Shown piece by piece: positions 45,100 to 55,615 of a stretch of DNA of 64,000 bases. The stretch's first letter is position 1. The number at the start of each line of letters is the position of its first letter. A program made the position numbers and the translations under genes. The stretch comes from Triangularia verruculosa (Eukaryota > Ascomycota > Sordariomycetes > Sordariales > Podosporaceae). A model generated the notes under the pieces. The model did no database searches. It saw nothing but the letters and a program-made list of their open reading frames with translations, and was not told the DNA's origin. The DNA lies in NCBI GenBank assembly GCA_033296885.1, contig MU863896.1, positions 1 through 64,000 of the forward strand. Direction: 5' to 3'.

Positions 45100-46230
45100 A
45101 TGGAACCCTGCGAATTCCAGGCACTCGTGGTTGACGAGATTAACGAGAAAGATCTATGGCGCGGTGTCGGGATGGGAGATGGACCTCTTCCCGTGAGGCT
45201 AGTGAGACTGCCGGTTGAGAATATCTCCGACGTCGCCGTCCTCTCCTGGCGATGGGACGGTGACCTCAGGACACGCGGCTCCAAGAACATCGCCAGCGCA
45301 GTTCACCAAGCCAAGAAGATGGGTGTTCGATACCTCTTTGTGGATCTTGTTTCTGTCGATCAAAGCCTCTCCGGGGAGGCTCTCATTCAACAGGTGGTAT
45401 TATTTTCGTCGCTCTACCGCACTATACCGGTCATCGCTGCTTACGACTATACAGATACGGGCAGAGGAGAAGAGTACGTCGACTTTGAGGAGACAATGCG
45501 CCGCCCGTGGATCTTCTACGAGGCACGGCTATACCGCTACAACACGACAAAAATCGTTTACGTTGGCCACAGCAACCAGGGCGCAAGACATCACCCCGGT
45601 AATTCATTCCTTGGCGCAGAGCCCATACTGGGGTTGGAACTCTGGCGGTTTAAATTCGGAGAGACCCTCGGACATGTGTGGACAGGGAGCTTCTTCGAAA
45701 CAATCACCGGCTTGCTCTGCGGCAAAATCGGAATGGCGGACGTCTCAGATCTCCGATTCATTATCCCGCCCTACGCCCAGGTCTTCACCACCGCCTATAA
45801 GAGGATGAGCCGGAACGACTATCTCTTGACGGCCGCGATTCTCTGCCGAACTCATGCACCAGTGCGGGACGAGCCCGAGTTGGGCGTCAGTGCGGCGGAG
45901 TACGACCGGTACAGTTTTTGGGAGGTGGACCGCGAAGGCGCCGGTTCTTCGTGGACATCATATTACGGGATTTTTCCTGACGGCACTCAGGTTGGACTCT
46001 GGATGCATAAGCACAACGAGAGGTTGGACTATAATTATTTTGCCGTCTTCCCCGACGCAGAGCGTGTCATTTTTGACGCGCTTGGCCTAAGCGAGGCCGA
46101 GTGGGAAGAATTCGAGGGACAGGTGGAAGCACGACGGCGTTGTCTTGTGATGGAGGGGAAGGATGAGCTGCCGGTGCCCAAGGTGGATATTGTATCCGTC
46201 GAGATGGAGTTACTAGAGGGGAATACCTAG
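45100..46230 (+). CDS. Divergent HET-domain-like protein
   Basis: A single open frame of 376 residues without introns. Residues about 45-115 follow the HET-domain order: VAVLSWRWDGD in place of hLSYxWG, then VRYLFVDLVSVDQ in place of YLWIDxLCIDQ, then QQVVLFSSLYRTIPVIAAYD like qM..IY..A..VI. The consensus Gly after the first Trp and the Cys of CIDQ are replaced. The C-terminal two-thirds has no recognised domain. HET proteins trigger programmed cell death in vegetative incompatibility, and fungal genomes carry many lineage-specific copies. It sits alone in a 3.6 kb gene-poor interval, fitting accessory status. Whether this copy is active is unknown. Confidence 0.75.
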   Translation: MEPCEFQALVVDEINEKDLWRGVGMGDGPLPVRLVRLPVENISDVAVLSWRWDGDLRTRGSKNIASAVHQAKKMGVRYLFVDLVSVDQSLSGEALIQQVVLFSSLYRTIPVIAAYDYTDTGRGEEYVDFEETMRRPWIFYEARLYRYNTTKIVYVGHSNQGARHHPGNSFLGAEPILGLELWRFKFGETLGHVWTGSFFETITGLLCGKIGMADVSDLRFIIPPYAQVFTTAYKRMSRNDYLLTAAILCRTHAPVRDEPELGVSAAEYDRYSFWEVDREGAGSSWTSYYGIFPDGTQVGLWMHKHNERLDYNYFAVFPDAERVIFDALGLSEAEWEEFEGQVEARRRCLVMEGKDELPVPKVDIVSVEMELLEGNT

Positions 46231-47697
46231 GAGCTAACTAAGTTATAGGAAGCTGCTGAGCGATATCTGTGTTTATCTTAGTTCTTTACATCATGTTTTG
46301 TTTCTTATTTCTATCTAGTTAGCCACTTAAGACAAAGTCTAGTCAGTATTAAAATGAGAGTATGTTGACAGTATACTGGAACCTCGGTGCAGGAAAGAGG
46401 CGCCCATATACGAGCGGGATGGAGATCTTGCTAGCAACGAGGAGGCCACACAAAGTTATCATCACACTACACAATTACCATAACAAGCTAAGTACCGAGA
46501 CTCTTTTTACAAAGCTATAGTCGGCAAGAGCTCGACGGAACCTGTTGCGGGGGTAGGGTCCAATGGGGGACGGCAGTAGCCTCCTTGCAAAGGGGTTCTA
46601 TTGTAGAGGTTTCTACCAATATACCTATAGAAGAGGTGGGTAAAGAGCGTGATATATTTAGTAGGAAACCGAATGAGGAAAGGAAATATGTGGCTTGAAA
46701 GGTACTAGCCGTACTGATACTCTCAATTGATCTTGTCCGATTGCTCGGCGGTGTCTCGAACTACAATGTCGCCTCCGAAGTATAGGTAGGTGGCCAAATC
46801 TCATCCCCAGTCTATATCAGTCTAGGACTGGTTTTGGATGTCGAGAATGTAGGCCGTCTGGCGGGCCGAGCCTTCATTACCGCCAACTTGCTGAAGCCGG
46901 AGGGTAGCGTCGTTGAGCTTGACGCTGAAGGAAAATGAAGCTTCGATAAGCCCTCACTGGCCAATCAACAAATTGTAACTATGCCGAGCCAAGATAAATC
47001 TATTGCGGTATAATAAGCAAGAGAGTCTTCGTCTGCTCTTCTTCGCCCTACTTCTCTACTTTTTACCTCGGCTCCTCCTGAAATGGAATGTCTTGCAAGG
47101 CTGAGAGAAAAGAAGCTAGAAGACCATAAGTAAGGTAGAAAGGAAGAGGGAAGCTTTGAAGACCACTAGAGATAACTAGCTAGGTTAAATAGGCAATAAT
47201 ATGTGGTGCAGATAGTCTGAATCCTTAATCTCAAACATCGATATATTTCCTGCTTCTTTTTATCCCCCTCCCCTGATCTGTTCTTCCATCTCTTAACAAA
47301 TCACCATTTCATGACAAACAATCCAACACGAGTTAGAAAATATCAACTAGCACTTTGTGCAACAGAAGGAAATCCATCACCGAAACAGCAAAACTCTTGA
47401 CGTGGTAACAATCCAGAAGCCTTTGAAGTGACGTAGCAACCTCAGCAACGAGCTATTATGACATGACGGCCAAAAGAACAAATCATCTATATGCTATGCT
47501 TCTCCCAAAAATCCCCACCCATCTCAAAGTTATACACATACAATAACCCCCCCAGATAACCACCACTACGGTCCTTTTCTGCTCTGTCTCTTATCATTTC
47601 ATACCCCACCCCCCCAAAATCACACCAAAGAAAACGGCCATGACGCTATTGACCGCTCCCCCAAAACATAAACATATTATACACCCCCCTTCCCCCC
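46231..47697. other. Gene-poor spacer, possibly with a decayed coding relic
   Basis: 1.47 kb, A/T-richer than its surroundings and with many CTA/TAG trinucleotides. On the minus strand, about 47010-46715, one frame reads like protein but contains several stops (see the pseudogene entry). Nothing else is recognised. Confidence 0.5.
46715..47010 (-). pseudogene. Possible decayed coding fragment
   Basis: One minus-strand frame reads IEASFSFSVKLNDATLRLQ and then QVGGNEGSARQTAYILDIQN, and after two stops DLATYLYFGGDIVVRD. Three to four stops (TGA, TAG) interrupt about 100 codons. I do not recognise a family, and a frame this long can arise by chance. Confidence 0.25.
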
Positions 47698-50600
47698 CTA
47701 AGCCTTCTTCGGCTGTCCCCTAGGCTTCGCAGCCGCCTTCGGAGCAACCTTCTTCGTCACCACAACCTCCTCCTCCCCATCCTCCTCGTCATCATCATCC
47801 TCCACAACCTTCTTCTTCCTCGCCGCCGCCGCCGCCGCCGTCTTCTTCGGCGCAGCAGCCTTCTTTGCCGCAGCCTTCTTCTTCGGCTGCTTGACATACT
47901 TATCCTTGCTCAAATCCAGCTCCTCCTCTTCATCATCCACCGGTTCCGCCACCGCAGCGTCATCATCTTCCTCTTCAATCGCCTCCTCCAGATCAGGCAC
48001 ATCACGCCCCATCTTTTTCGCTTGGGCGGGGATGTTGGTCGCCCGCATGAAGGGGACCGGGTGGGATGCTTGGTTGTATCTATCGCATACATGTTAGTGG
48101 TTATCACAAAAAAAATGAGATAGGGGAAAACATACATCCTCGTAAACGCCGACTTCGTCTGCGTGTCAATATTCAACTTCTCCTCATCATGCTCGCCCAC
48201 TCCCAACTCCTTGATGAAATCAAAGTCCTCCCTCGTTAAAAAGTAGCTATCCATCAGCTCAATCACCTCCCCAACTGCCTCCTTCCCTTCAACCTCCAGC
48301 TTCTTCACCAGCTGGTGCCACAGCACAGGCAAGTACTGTTGGCGAATCTCATGATGGTCGCCAGAGGACTTGAGGCGCATGTGCGAGTGGATCTCGCGGA
48401 CGTAACGAGACAACTTGCCATATTTGCTGTTGTTGCCCAGCCAGGAAGTGAACGCAGGCTGAGCACCAAACTGGCCAGCAATACATGAGGCCGGCTTGAC
48501 AGTGCTGAAGACAGCGTGCGTGGGCATCAGAGACCAATGTTGCTGGGGACCGTGGATCATGCGGTCAACAAGATCACCGTCGCTGATGCTCTCCGCTGCC
48601 ATGTCGACCAACTCGAGATACTTCAGGTTCTGCTCCCTCGGGTGCATACCCGGGCCTCCTATGGCGTTGGGTTTAGAACGCAGATAGTTCTCCTGCACCA
48701 TCAAGTAACTGAACTCGTGGTCGTTGAAGTACAATTCGATCTTGTCATTCAAGGTCGCCTTGCTGGCAGACCCAAACATACCACCGCCAATGATCTTCTG
48801 GCAGATATCCCACGGCTTCAAGATAACATGCTTCTCCCAAGCCTTAGTCATGGCCTTGGTCTGATCAAAGTCCATCGTGGTCTGATCGAGCTTCGCGGTG
48901 GCCAGCATATTGATAATCTGGCGAATGTCCTTCCCGCTACCCTCAATCAGAGCATTGACGACCGGAGGAGGCATCTTGAGGCCTTCTCTGTGGCAAATGG
49001 TCATGACGCGAGAACGAATCTGATCAACCGTCGGGCGTTGGAACTTGATGTCAAAGGCAACATGATCGAACGGCTTCATCTTGGGCAACCTGCGGTCGTT
49101 GCAGATGAGAATCATAGGAACCTCGGTCTTCTTACAGAGCTTGGCAAGTGCGCCAACACCTCCACGATCACCAGCAGACATGCCGTCCACCTCGTCCATG
49201 ACCAGAACGATCTTCTTCTTGCCAACATCTGCAATCTTGCCGTCGCCAGCGAAATAGCCCAATAACGAGGTATTGTTGACAACCTCCATAACACCGTTTT
49301 CAACAAGCTTCTTGCTGCGGCTGTCAGAAGCATTGCTCTCGATCACATCGTAGCCCTCCAGATTGGCGGCAAGATGAGCTGATGTAGTCTTGCCGATACC
49401 TGGCGGGCCAGAGATGATGATTGCTCGGTAACCGCCCATGCCATCAGCACCCCTCTTCTGAAAGTCGTACTTTTTGTGCTTGGGCCAGTTCTTGAGCCAT
49501 CCCTGAATTCTTTCCACGTTGGCCTTGTTGCCGCAGATCTGATTGAGCGCAGTAGGGGCGTACTTTGTCGTCCACAGCTGAGTGAGAGGTACGGTGGGTT
49601 GAGGAGCAGGCGCCGCAGTTCCTCGAGCAGCAGCAACTTTCTTGGCAGCCCTTGCCGCCTCCGCCTGCTTAATCTTCTCTTCCTGTTCCATGCGAGCTGC
49701 TTCCTCCTTGGCCTTCCTTTCCTCCTCCTCGCGTTTCTTCTTGGCGGCTTCAGACCCTTTACCGCCACCGCCACCAGCAGGCATGGTTCTGATCAGATAG
49801 AAGAGACCCTCCTCATCAATAGTCTTGATGTTGTGCTCTTGGATTTTCCTGAGTTTGCTCGGGCCGGCATCATCACCGAGAACAACAAAATCAGTCTTGC
49901 TGCTCGGCGCACCAGTAACCTTGCCACCATACCGCTTGACAAGGGCTTGGCCATCCTCACGGGATATGGTCTTGAGAAGACCAGTGAACACAAACGTCTT
50001 ACCCACAAGGCAATCCTCCTCTCCTTCGGGAATCTCAACAGTACCAGCCAGAGGAGCCGGGCCAGCATTCCCACCACCGCCCTTTTTGCTGAAGTCGAAC
50101 TTGTAGTTGGGGTCCTTTGGAGGAGCATCAGGTGCTTGAACAGTTGGAATGTTGGCAAGAATATCCTTCACATCATCCGGCTCGTCCTCAACCACCTTCT
50201 TGGCTTTCGTCGCACGGGGTTTCGCGGGCGCGGCCTTCTTCGCAGCAGGCTTCTTCTTCACCTCCTCTTCTGATTCCTCACTGTCAGTGACTGGAGTCTT
50301 TCGCTTCTTGCTCGCAGTGGCGGCAGCGGGCTTTTTGGCAACTATCTTCTTTGGCTCGGGTTCGGGTTCGAAGTCATCCTCCTCAGAATCATCCTTGACC
50401 TTCTTCGCAGCACGGGACGCTACCCGTTTTGGCTTGGGTTGTGGCTCCTCCTCACTTTCCTCCTCTTCATAGTCGTCCTTCTTTCTCTTGTTACCCCTGA
50501 CGTCAGCGGCAAAGATATCATCTCCTGCATCTTCATCGTCCCCATCAACAAAAGCATCGTCGTCGTGGATGGTATGCTTCTTGTAGGCCGTCACTGGTTT

Positions 50601-51135
50601 CTTGGTCTTTGGTTCAGGGGCAGGCTTGGCAGCCGGTTTGGATCGTGGGCTCGCGCGGACTGCGAGTTTGGGTTCGGCCGCAGCTTTCTTTGGTGTGCTT
50701 GAGATAGCAGTGGCAGCTGGTTTGGCCTTGGAAGAGGCAAAGTACTGTGATGTGGATATTTCGGTGCCCTTGGCTTCGATCGGTGCCCTGTTCAATTGTA
50801 AGTAGAGAATCCAGCAGACATCTCTAGTAAGCAAACATACGCAGCCTTTTTCCTTGGGGTGCTTCTCGTTGGCTTCTTGGCCCTGTAATCATGTCAGTTG
50901 TCGTTGCATTCTTGGATTCAAACAGTAGACTTACTCGACCACCTCCTCATCCTCGTCACTGTCCTCGACAACCTTGCGGGCTTCTAATCAACATTAGCAA
51001 AGTGCATTCACCACCTCTGCTCAAGATAAACCCACTCCCGCGACCCTTCTTCTCCTCCTCCTTTTTCTTTGGCGCAGGCTTAGGTGGCGCCGCCGCACCG
51101 CCCTTTGGTGCGAAAAACGACCGAATATCCGGCAT
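47698..51135 (-). CDS. RFC1: Replication factor C large subunit Rfc1
   Basis: Exons 51135-51036, 50983-50935, 50882-50841, 50787-48136 and 48079-47698 give 1074 residues. The N-terminus MPDIRSFFAPKGG is a PIP-box-like opening, followed by acidic and Lys/Ala-rich linkers. A BRCT domain (about 290-370) contains GKTFVFTGLLKTISREDGQALVKRYGGKVTG. The AAA+ module has Walker A GPPGIGKTTSAH, Walker B LVMDEVDGM and the arginine-finger-type SNASDSRS region. A C-terminal RFC1 domain runs to the last exon, which ends in a poly-Ala/Lys tail. RFC loads PCNA onto primer ends. The first donor is probably GTGGGT (51035); other first-exon ends would be GTCGCG or shift the frame. Confidence 0.95.
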
Positions 51136-51652
51136 GGTGGAGGGTGTAGTCGACCGATCTGCTTTGCGCTTCCTCTCAAGCTCGCAATTATATCAAGATG
51201 AAAAAGCAATTCCAATTGCAAAAAAAAAAAAAACCGCTTTGAACTTTGTCAACCAAAAAAAAGGAACAACGCTCCTGCCGTAGTCCTTGTGCTGTAACAG
51301 GCAACCGTTGAAGCCTAGAATCTTGGTGTCTTCCAACGGGCAAGTTCGAGAGTGGGTAATAAGGTGGGTGAGTGAGTGAAATGGGAAACGCGCTTGGAAA
51401 GTGGTGACGCGCATCCTCCCAACCGCGCCAGAACGTGACTGAAGCCCCACAAGACACTTTAGAAAAATATCCGCCCCACTTTCCACCTCGAAGCTCTCCC
51501 CCGGGATTTTTTGCCCCGAAGATTCCCCGAATTGGTCGCAACACCCGGCAGGTGAGCTCAGTTTTTGGCCGCAACTCCATAGGTATCAAACTGGTGATAG
51601 CGAGGACAGCCCCTCCACTCACCACCACCACCGCCCAGCCAGTCCGCCCACC
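51136..51652. other. Divergent promoter region, RFC1 / MRPL16
   Basis: 517 nt between start codons with an A-run near 51220 and a CCACC-rich end before MRPL16. No named motif is claimed. Confidence 0.5.
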
Positions 51653-52714
51653 ATGCCACCCTCCACACCCACCCCAACCACCCTCCTCCACGCCTTCTCC
51701 TCCCTCCGCCTCTCCCCCTCAACCATCCACCCCCTCCGACCAACCCTCTCCTCCCTCCTCCGCACCCCCACCACTCAAAATGCCTCCCGAGCATTCTCCG
51801 TCTCAGCCACCCACCAAGGCTCCTGGCTAGAACCAAACCTCCTCCGCAAGAACAAAATGATGAAAGGCCGGCCCCGGGTACCCACCGGCGGCTCGACCAA
51901 GGGAACGACCGTCGTCTGGGGCGACTACGGGCTGCGCATGTGCGACCATGGCAGGCGCATCAGCGCGAAGCACTTCAAGATGGCCGAGGACACGATCAAG
52001 GCCCGACTCCGCGGGCAAAAGTACAGACTTTACAAGCGAAAGTGCTGCAACGTTGGCGTGTTCGTCTCCGGTAACGAGGTATGTTTCTACTTTCCCATCT
52101 GAACTGGGAGGGGGTGGATTGGAAGGGGGGAATTGGAAGGGGGGATTGGAAGGAGGGGGCGATTGGCATGAGAAAATGGTATTTGGCATTGGGAGAAGTT
52201 GGCCTAGGAAACAGTCGGGCAAAAGAGCGATGTTCTTCTCTTGAAAGAAAGCTTAGCGATAGGGGTAGGGGTAGCAGTTGATAGGGGGAAGGGAGATGGG
52301 AATACACACACACACACACACACACACAAACGAAAAACCTCACTAACAACCACCCAACAGATGCGCATGGGCAAAGGAAAAGGCTCCTTCGACCACTGGG
52401 CCGCCCGCGTGGCCGCCAACCAAGTCATCTTTGAGATCCGCGGCATGCTCCACGAGCAGGTCATCAGAGACGCCTTCCGCCTGGCAGGAAACAAGCTTCC
52501 CGGTACTTTTCTTTCCCCCCCTTTCTCCCCAATCCACCCCTCTAACAATCTCCCAGGACAATATGAAATCATCACAAAGAGCGACCCCCCCGTAGTCGGC
52601 ATCACCAAGCTCGAAAACGGCCTCACAGTCGAGGACCTCAAGAGGCCGAGGAAAAAGCTTCCTGCTGCCGTGGACGAGGCGGCGGCGGCGCCACCAGCGG
52701 CTCCTCCTTCATAA
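51653..52714 (+). CDS. MRPL16: Mitochondrial ribosomal protein uL16m
   Basis: Exons 51653-52078, 52361-52502 and 52557-52714 give 241 residues. The Ser/Pro/Arg-rich N-terminus without acids is a mitochondrial presequence ending near SRAFSVSATHQG. The uL16 core has KYRLYKRKCCNVGVFVSGNE, joined at the first intron to MRMGKGKGSFDHWAARV, then LHEQVIRDAFRLAGNKLPGQ. uL16 lies by the A-site and 5S-binding region of large subunits. The first intron is long (282 nt) and of odd composition. The Ala/Pro-rich C-terminus is variable. Confidence 0.94.
52106..52330 (+). repeat. G-rich direct repeats and (CA)n within the MRPL16 first intron
   Basis: Three to four GGATTGGAAGGGGG-like units occupy 52106-52160, and a (CA)n run lies at about 52303-52328. 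Both are inside intron 52079-52360. Confidence 0.85.
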
Positions 52715-53453
52715 GAAATATCAACGATAACCGGGGGTTATAGGTAAGGCTTGGGCAGCCGTGGGAAAAAGGGGGTGTTAGCAATAATAAACCGTGTATA
52801 AAAATGTGCTATTAGAGTTTTATCAACTCAGTTCCCGGCGTCTGTCGAGGATATGCCGGCGAGTGAACAAAGGGACGCGAGACCAACGGGTTTTGGAATT
52901 GGGATTTATTGGGCAATGCTTGAGAGGCCATGAAACATCATACGAATATATGGATTATCAATCACACTGTTGAAAAACAGAATGTGGACTTGGCAACGTT
53001 GTCCAATGCTTACCTTTTACCTGAGATGGATAGAAATTACACTCGAGGCAAGTCTACGAGGGACCAATGAAGGATGGGAAAGCCAGCAAGGACATGTCAC
53101 TGTCACCTGGCAAGAAAGCGGAACGGCACAGAGGGATAAGAAAAGCAATTCAATCCCAAACTCCAAGGGTATTCACAATGCATTCATAAAACAACGCCTG
53201 ATTGGACAGACAAATTATCGTTAAGTGCTGCCTTCACGGCACACTGTCCATTCCTTTTTTCTCTCTGCTCGGCTAAGACCAGATTCCCCATAGCATAGCG
53301 CCCGAATTCCTCAAGCGAGTACCAGACCTCGCCTTGTCAACAATGCTAGACAGCACGCCTGCAATGCCACGAAACAGAAGAACCAGAGCCGAACCAGCCC
53401 CAACATCTCCTTTGCCATCGTCGAAAATGACACGGTCAGCAACGACCGCGCAT
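52715..53453. other. Convergent 3' spacer, MRPL16 / RPL15
   Basis: 739 nt, no protein-like frame and no RNA gene seen. Confidence 0.55.
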
Positions 53454-54284
53454 TTACCTGTAGCGCCAGAGGGAGAGGGTGTTCTGGCGCTTCCAGGTCT
53501 TTCTGCGGCCAGCTCTGGTGTTGTTGAAGCGGTGGCCCTTGTTGAGACCGCGGGACTTGTGGCCGGTGGAGGTGAGACCGCGGGACTCGCGATGCTTGTG
53601 CACCGGCTTGACGATCCAGTTGATGCGGGGATCGCGGCGGATGGCCTTGTGCTGGGGGTCGACGAGGATAACCTCGAAGTACTTGTAGGTGGAGTCCTCG
53701 TTAATCCAGTACGAGTTGAGGACGCGGAGGTTGGCGCAGCGGCGGCCGACACGCTCCTCGGCGGTGGACCTGAGGGAGCGCTGGTACTTGAGCTGGTTCA
53801 CACCGTGGGTGGTGGGCTTGCCTGTGGTTGAAAAGTTGCATCAGCTGCTGTTCTCTGTAACTCGATATCCTCTCGACTATACGTACCGTAGGTGGCACCC
53901 TTGGGGGCGGGCTTCTTGCGGCCACCACGGCGGACACGCGCGCGGTAGATGACATAGCCCTGCTTGGCCTTGTAGCCGAGACGGCGAGCCTTGTCGGGAC
54001 GGCTAGGGCGGGAAGCACGGTGGATGACGTTCAACTGGCGGAGCTATATTGATGCACTCTCAGCAAATGTTCAACGAGTGTATAGCAAGGGCGGCGGTCA
54101 ATCGGAACGGGACACTCTATCGACAGGAATTGCCAACAAAAGAATCCCATCCCGAAGCCGCCGTCCACATGTTCTCTCGGATCGGATATTAACTGACCTC
54201 CCAGCAGCGAACCCGGAGAAGGAAGCGAACGACATCGCTCTGCTTCTTCTTGGAGAGCTCTTCGAGGTACTTGAGGGCGCCCAT
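53454..54284 (-). CDS. RPL15: 60S ribosomal protein eL15
   Basis: Exons 54284-54198, 54043-53887 and 53821-53454 give 203 residues, the usual eL15 length. The N-terminus is MGALKYLEELSKKKQSDVVR with FLLRVRCWE, joined to LRQLNVIHRASRPSRPDKAR. The basic core GYVIYRARVRRGGRKKPAPK and NLRVLNSYWINEDSTYKYFE are eL15 signatures, and the end RRKTWKRQNTLSLWRYR matches the expected ..RYR terminus. eL15 lines the exit side of the large subunit. The stop TAA overlaps an AG|GTAAAT donor-like string, but family length supports the stop. Intron 1 is 154 nt. Confidence 0.95.
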
Positions 54285-55615
54285 TTTGCCTGTGCAGAGA
54301 CTCGCAGGTCAGCGTTTTGTTGCCAAATAAAAAATCAGGCAATCGAAATCGAAGCTGTTTCTGAGCGGAGAGCTGCAAAGAAATGTCGTCGTCTCAATGG
54401 CAGGAGGGGGGGTAGTACGCACCGGATTCCTGTGGTTAGTACGGAAGGGAGATCGTGATCGGGAGTCGAAGGTTGCCAGAAAATCGAGAATTTTGCAATT
54501 GTGAGAGAAACCCGCAAGCCCTAACAGTGGGCAGGGCGCTAGGCCGATCTGGGACTGATGCATGTGGTCCGAGCTCCACATCCCCCCACCTTCCAATTTC
54601 CTGTCTTGGCAGGTGCGAGACCCACTGTTCACTGCAACTTGACCAACAGCTCGCGATTCACGATTCCTACGTCTCTCAGACCACATGACAAATGATACAG
54701 GCCATGTCCTGATGCTAGATACCAATCCCAGGATACCATTATTGCCATTGATGACTGAAGCGTCCTACGAGACAAGGGTTTCACTCACATCTTGTCTAAT
54801 CCTATATCTACCTAGATCATCTCGAGCTGAAGAGCACCACACTGAAGCCACTCCCATCCTATAGGCACTCTCCCTCCAGCACCACACACACACATCAGAC
54901 ATCAACACTCATCAAAAACAAGACAGTCTCAATTAATAGTCATCAACTACCTGAGAAAACTAGATACCAGGAGCTGAGTAGTAGAAGTGAATCCGCGATA
55001 ACATGAAAAAAAGCAAAAGCCACCAAGTAGAGAAAAACACAAATCTTTCTTGTAATGCCCGTAACAGTTGATCCATCCCTAATAAACCAAAGTTCGAAAA
55101 GTTCCCGTTTTGTAGTATCAGATTACATAATGCCCTCCCGTGAAGCCCCCTTTCTGTCTGTCTATGGCAAAGTCTTCTGTTCGTCAAATGGAGAAAGCGA
55201 CGGCTCGACGTATGAGCAAAGAAAAAAAAGAAAAAGGAAAACATGCGAAAGTAAAGAAGGTAAACGCCCACTTCGGGACACAAAATCTCAAGAAGAAATT
55301 AAATCTCGCACAAGAAGAGGCATATCAAGCAGCAGGCCAGTTTCGAACGGTACAGAACGATGTCTTCGCCGCAGCAAACTGCCCACCAACGCTCCGAAAA
55401 TGGCCGCCCCCCTAGGCAAGCCGTGATTGTAGTCTTGACATGTCCCATAGTCTCATGATGAAAATGATCGGCCATCCCAGAAAGATATTTTTCATGCCGC
55501 AGTCTTTCTTTTCTGTATCTCGGTTCCAAATGAGCGAAAGTTTTGTCGTCTTAGCGCGCTGGGAAATTAAAACGCAGGAAGTAAATACAAGGAAGAAAAT
55601 GCATAGCTGCCCGGC
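54285..55615. other. RPL15 promoter and PSP1-like 3' flank
   Basis: 1.3 kb. It includes an ACACACACA run near 54885 and A-rich stretches near 55210. I see no gene. Confidence 0.5.
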
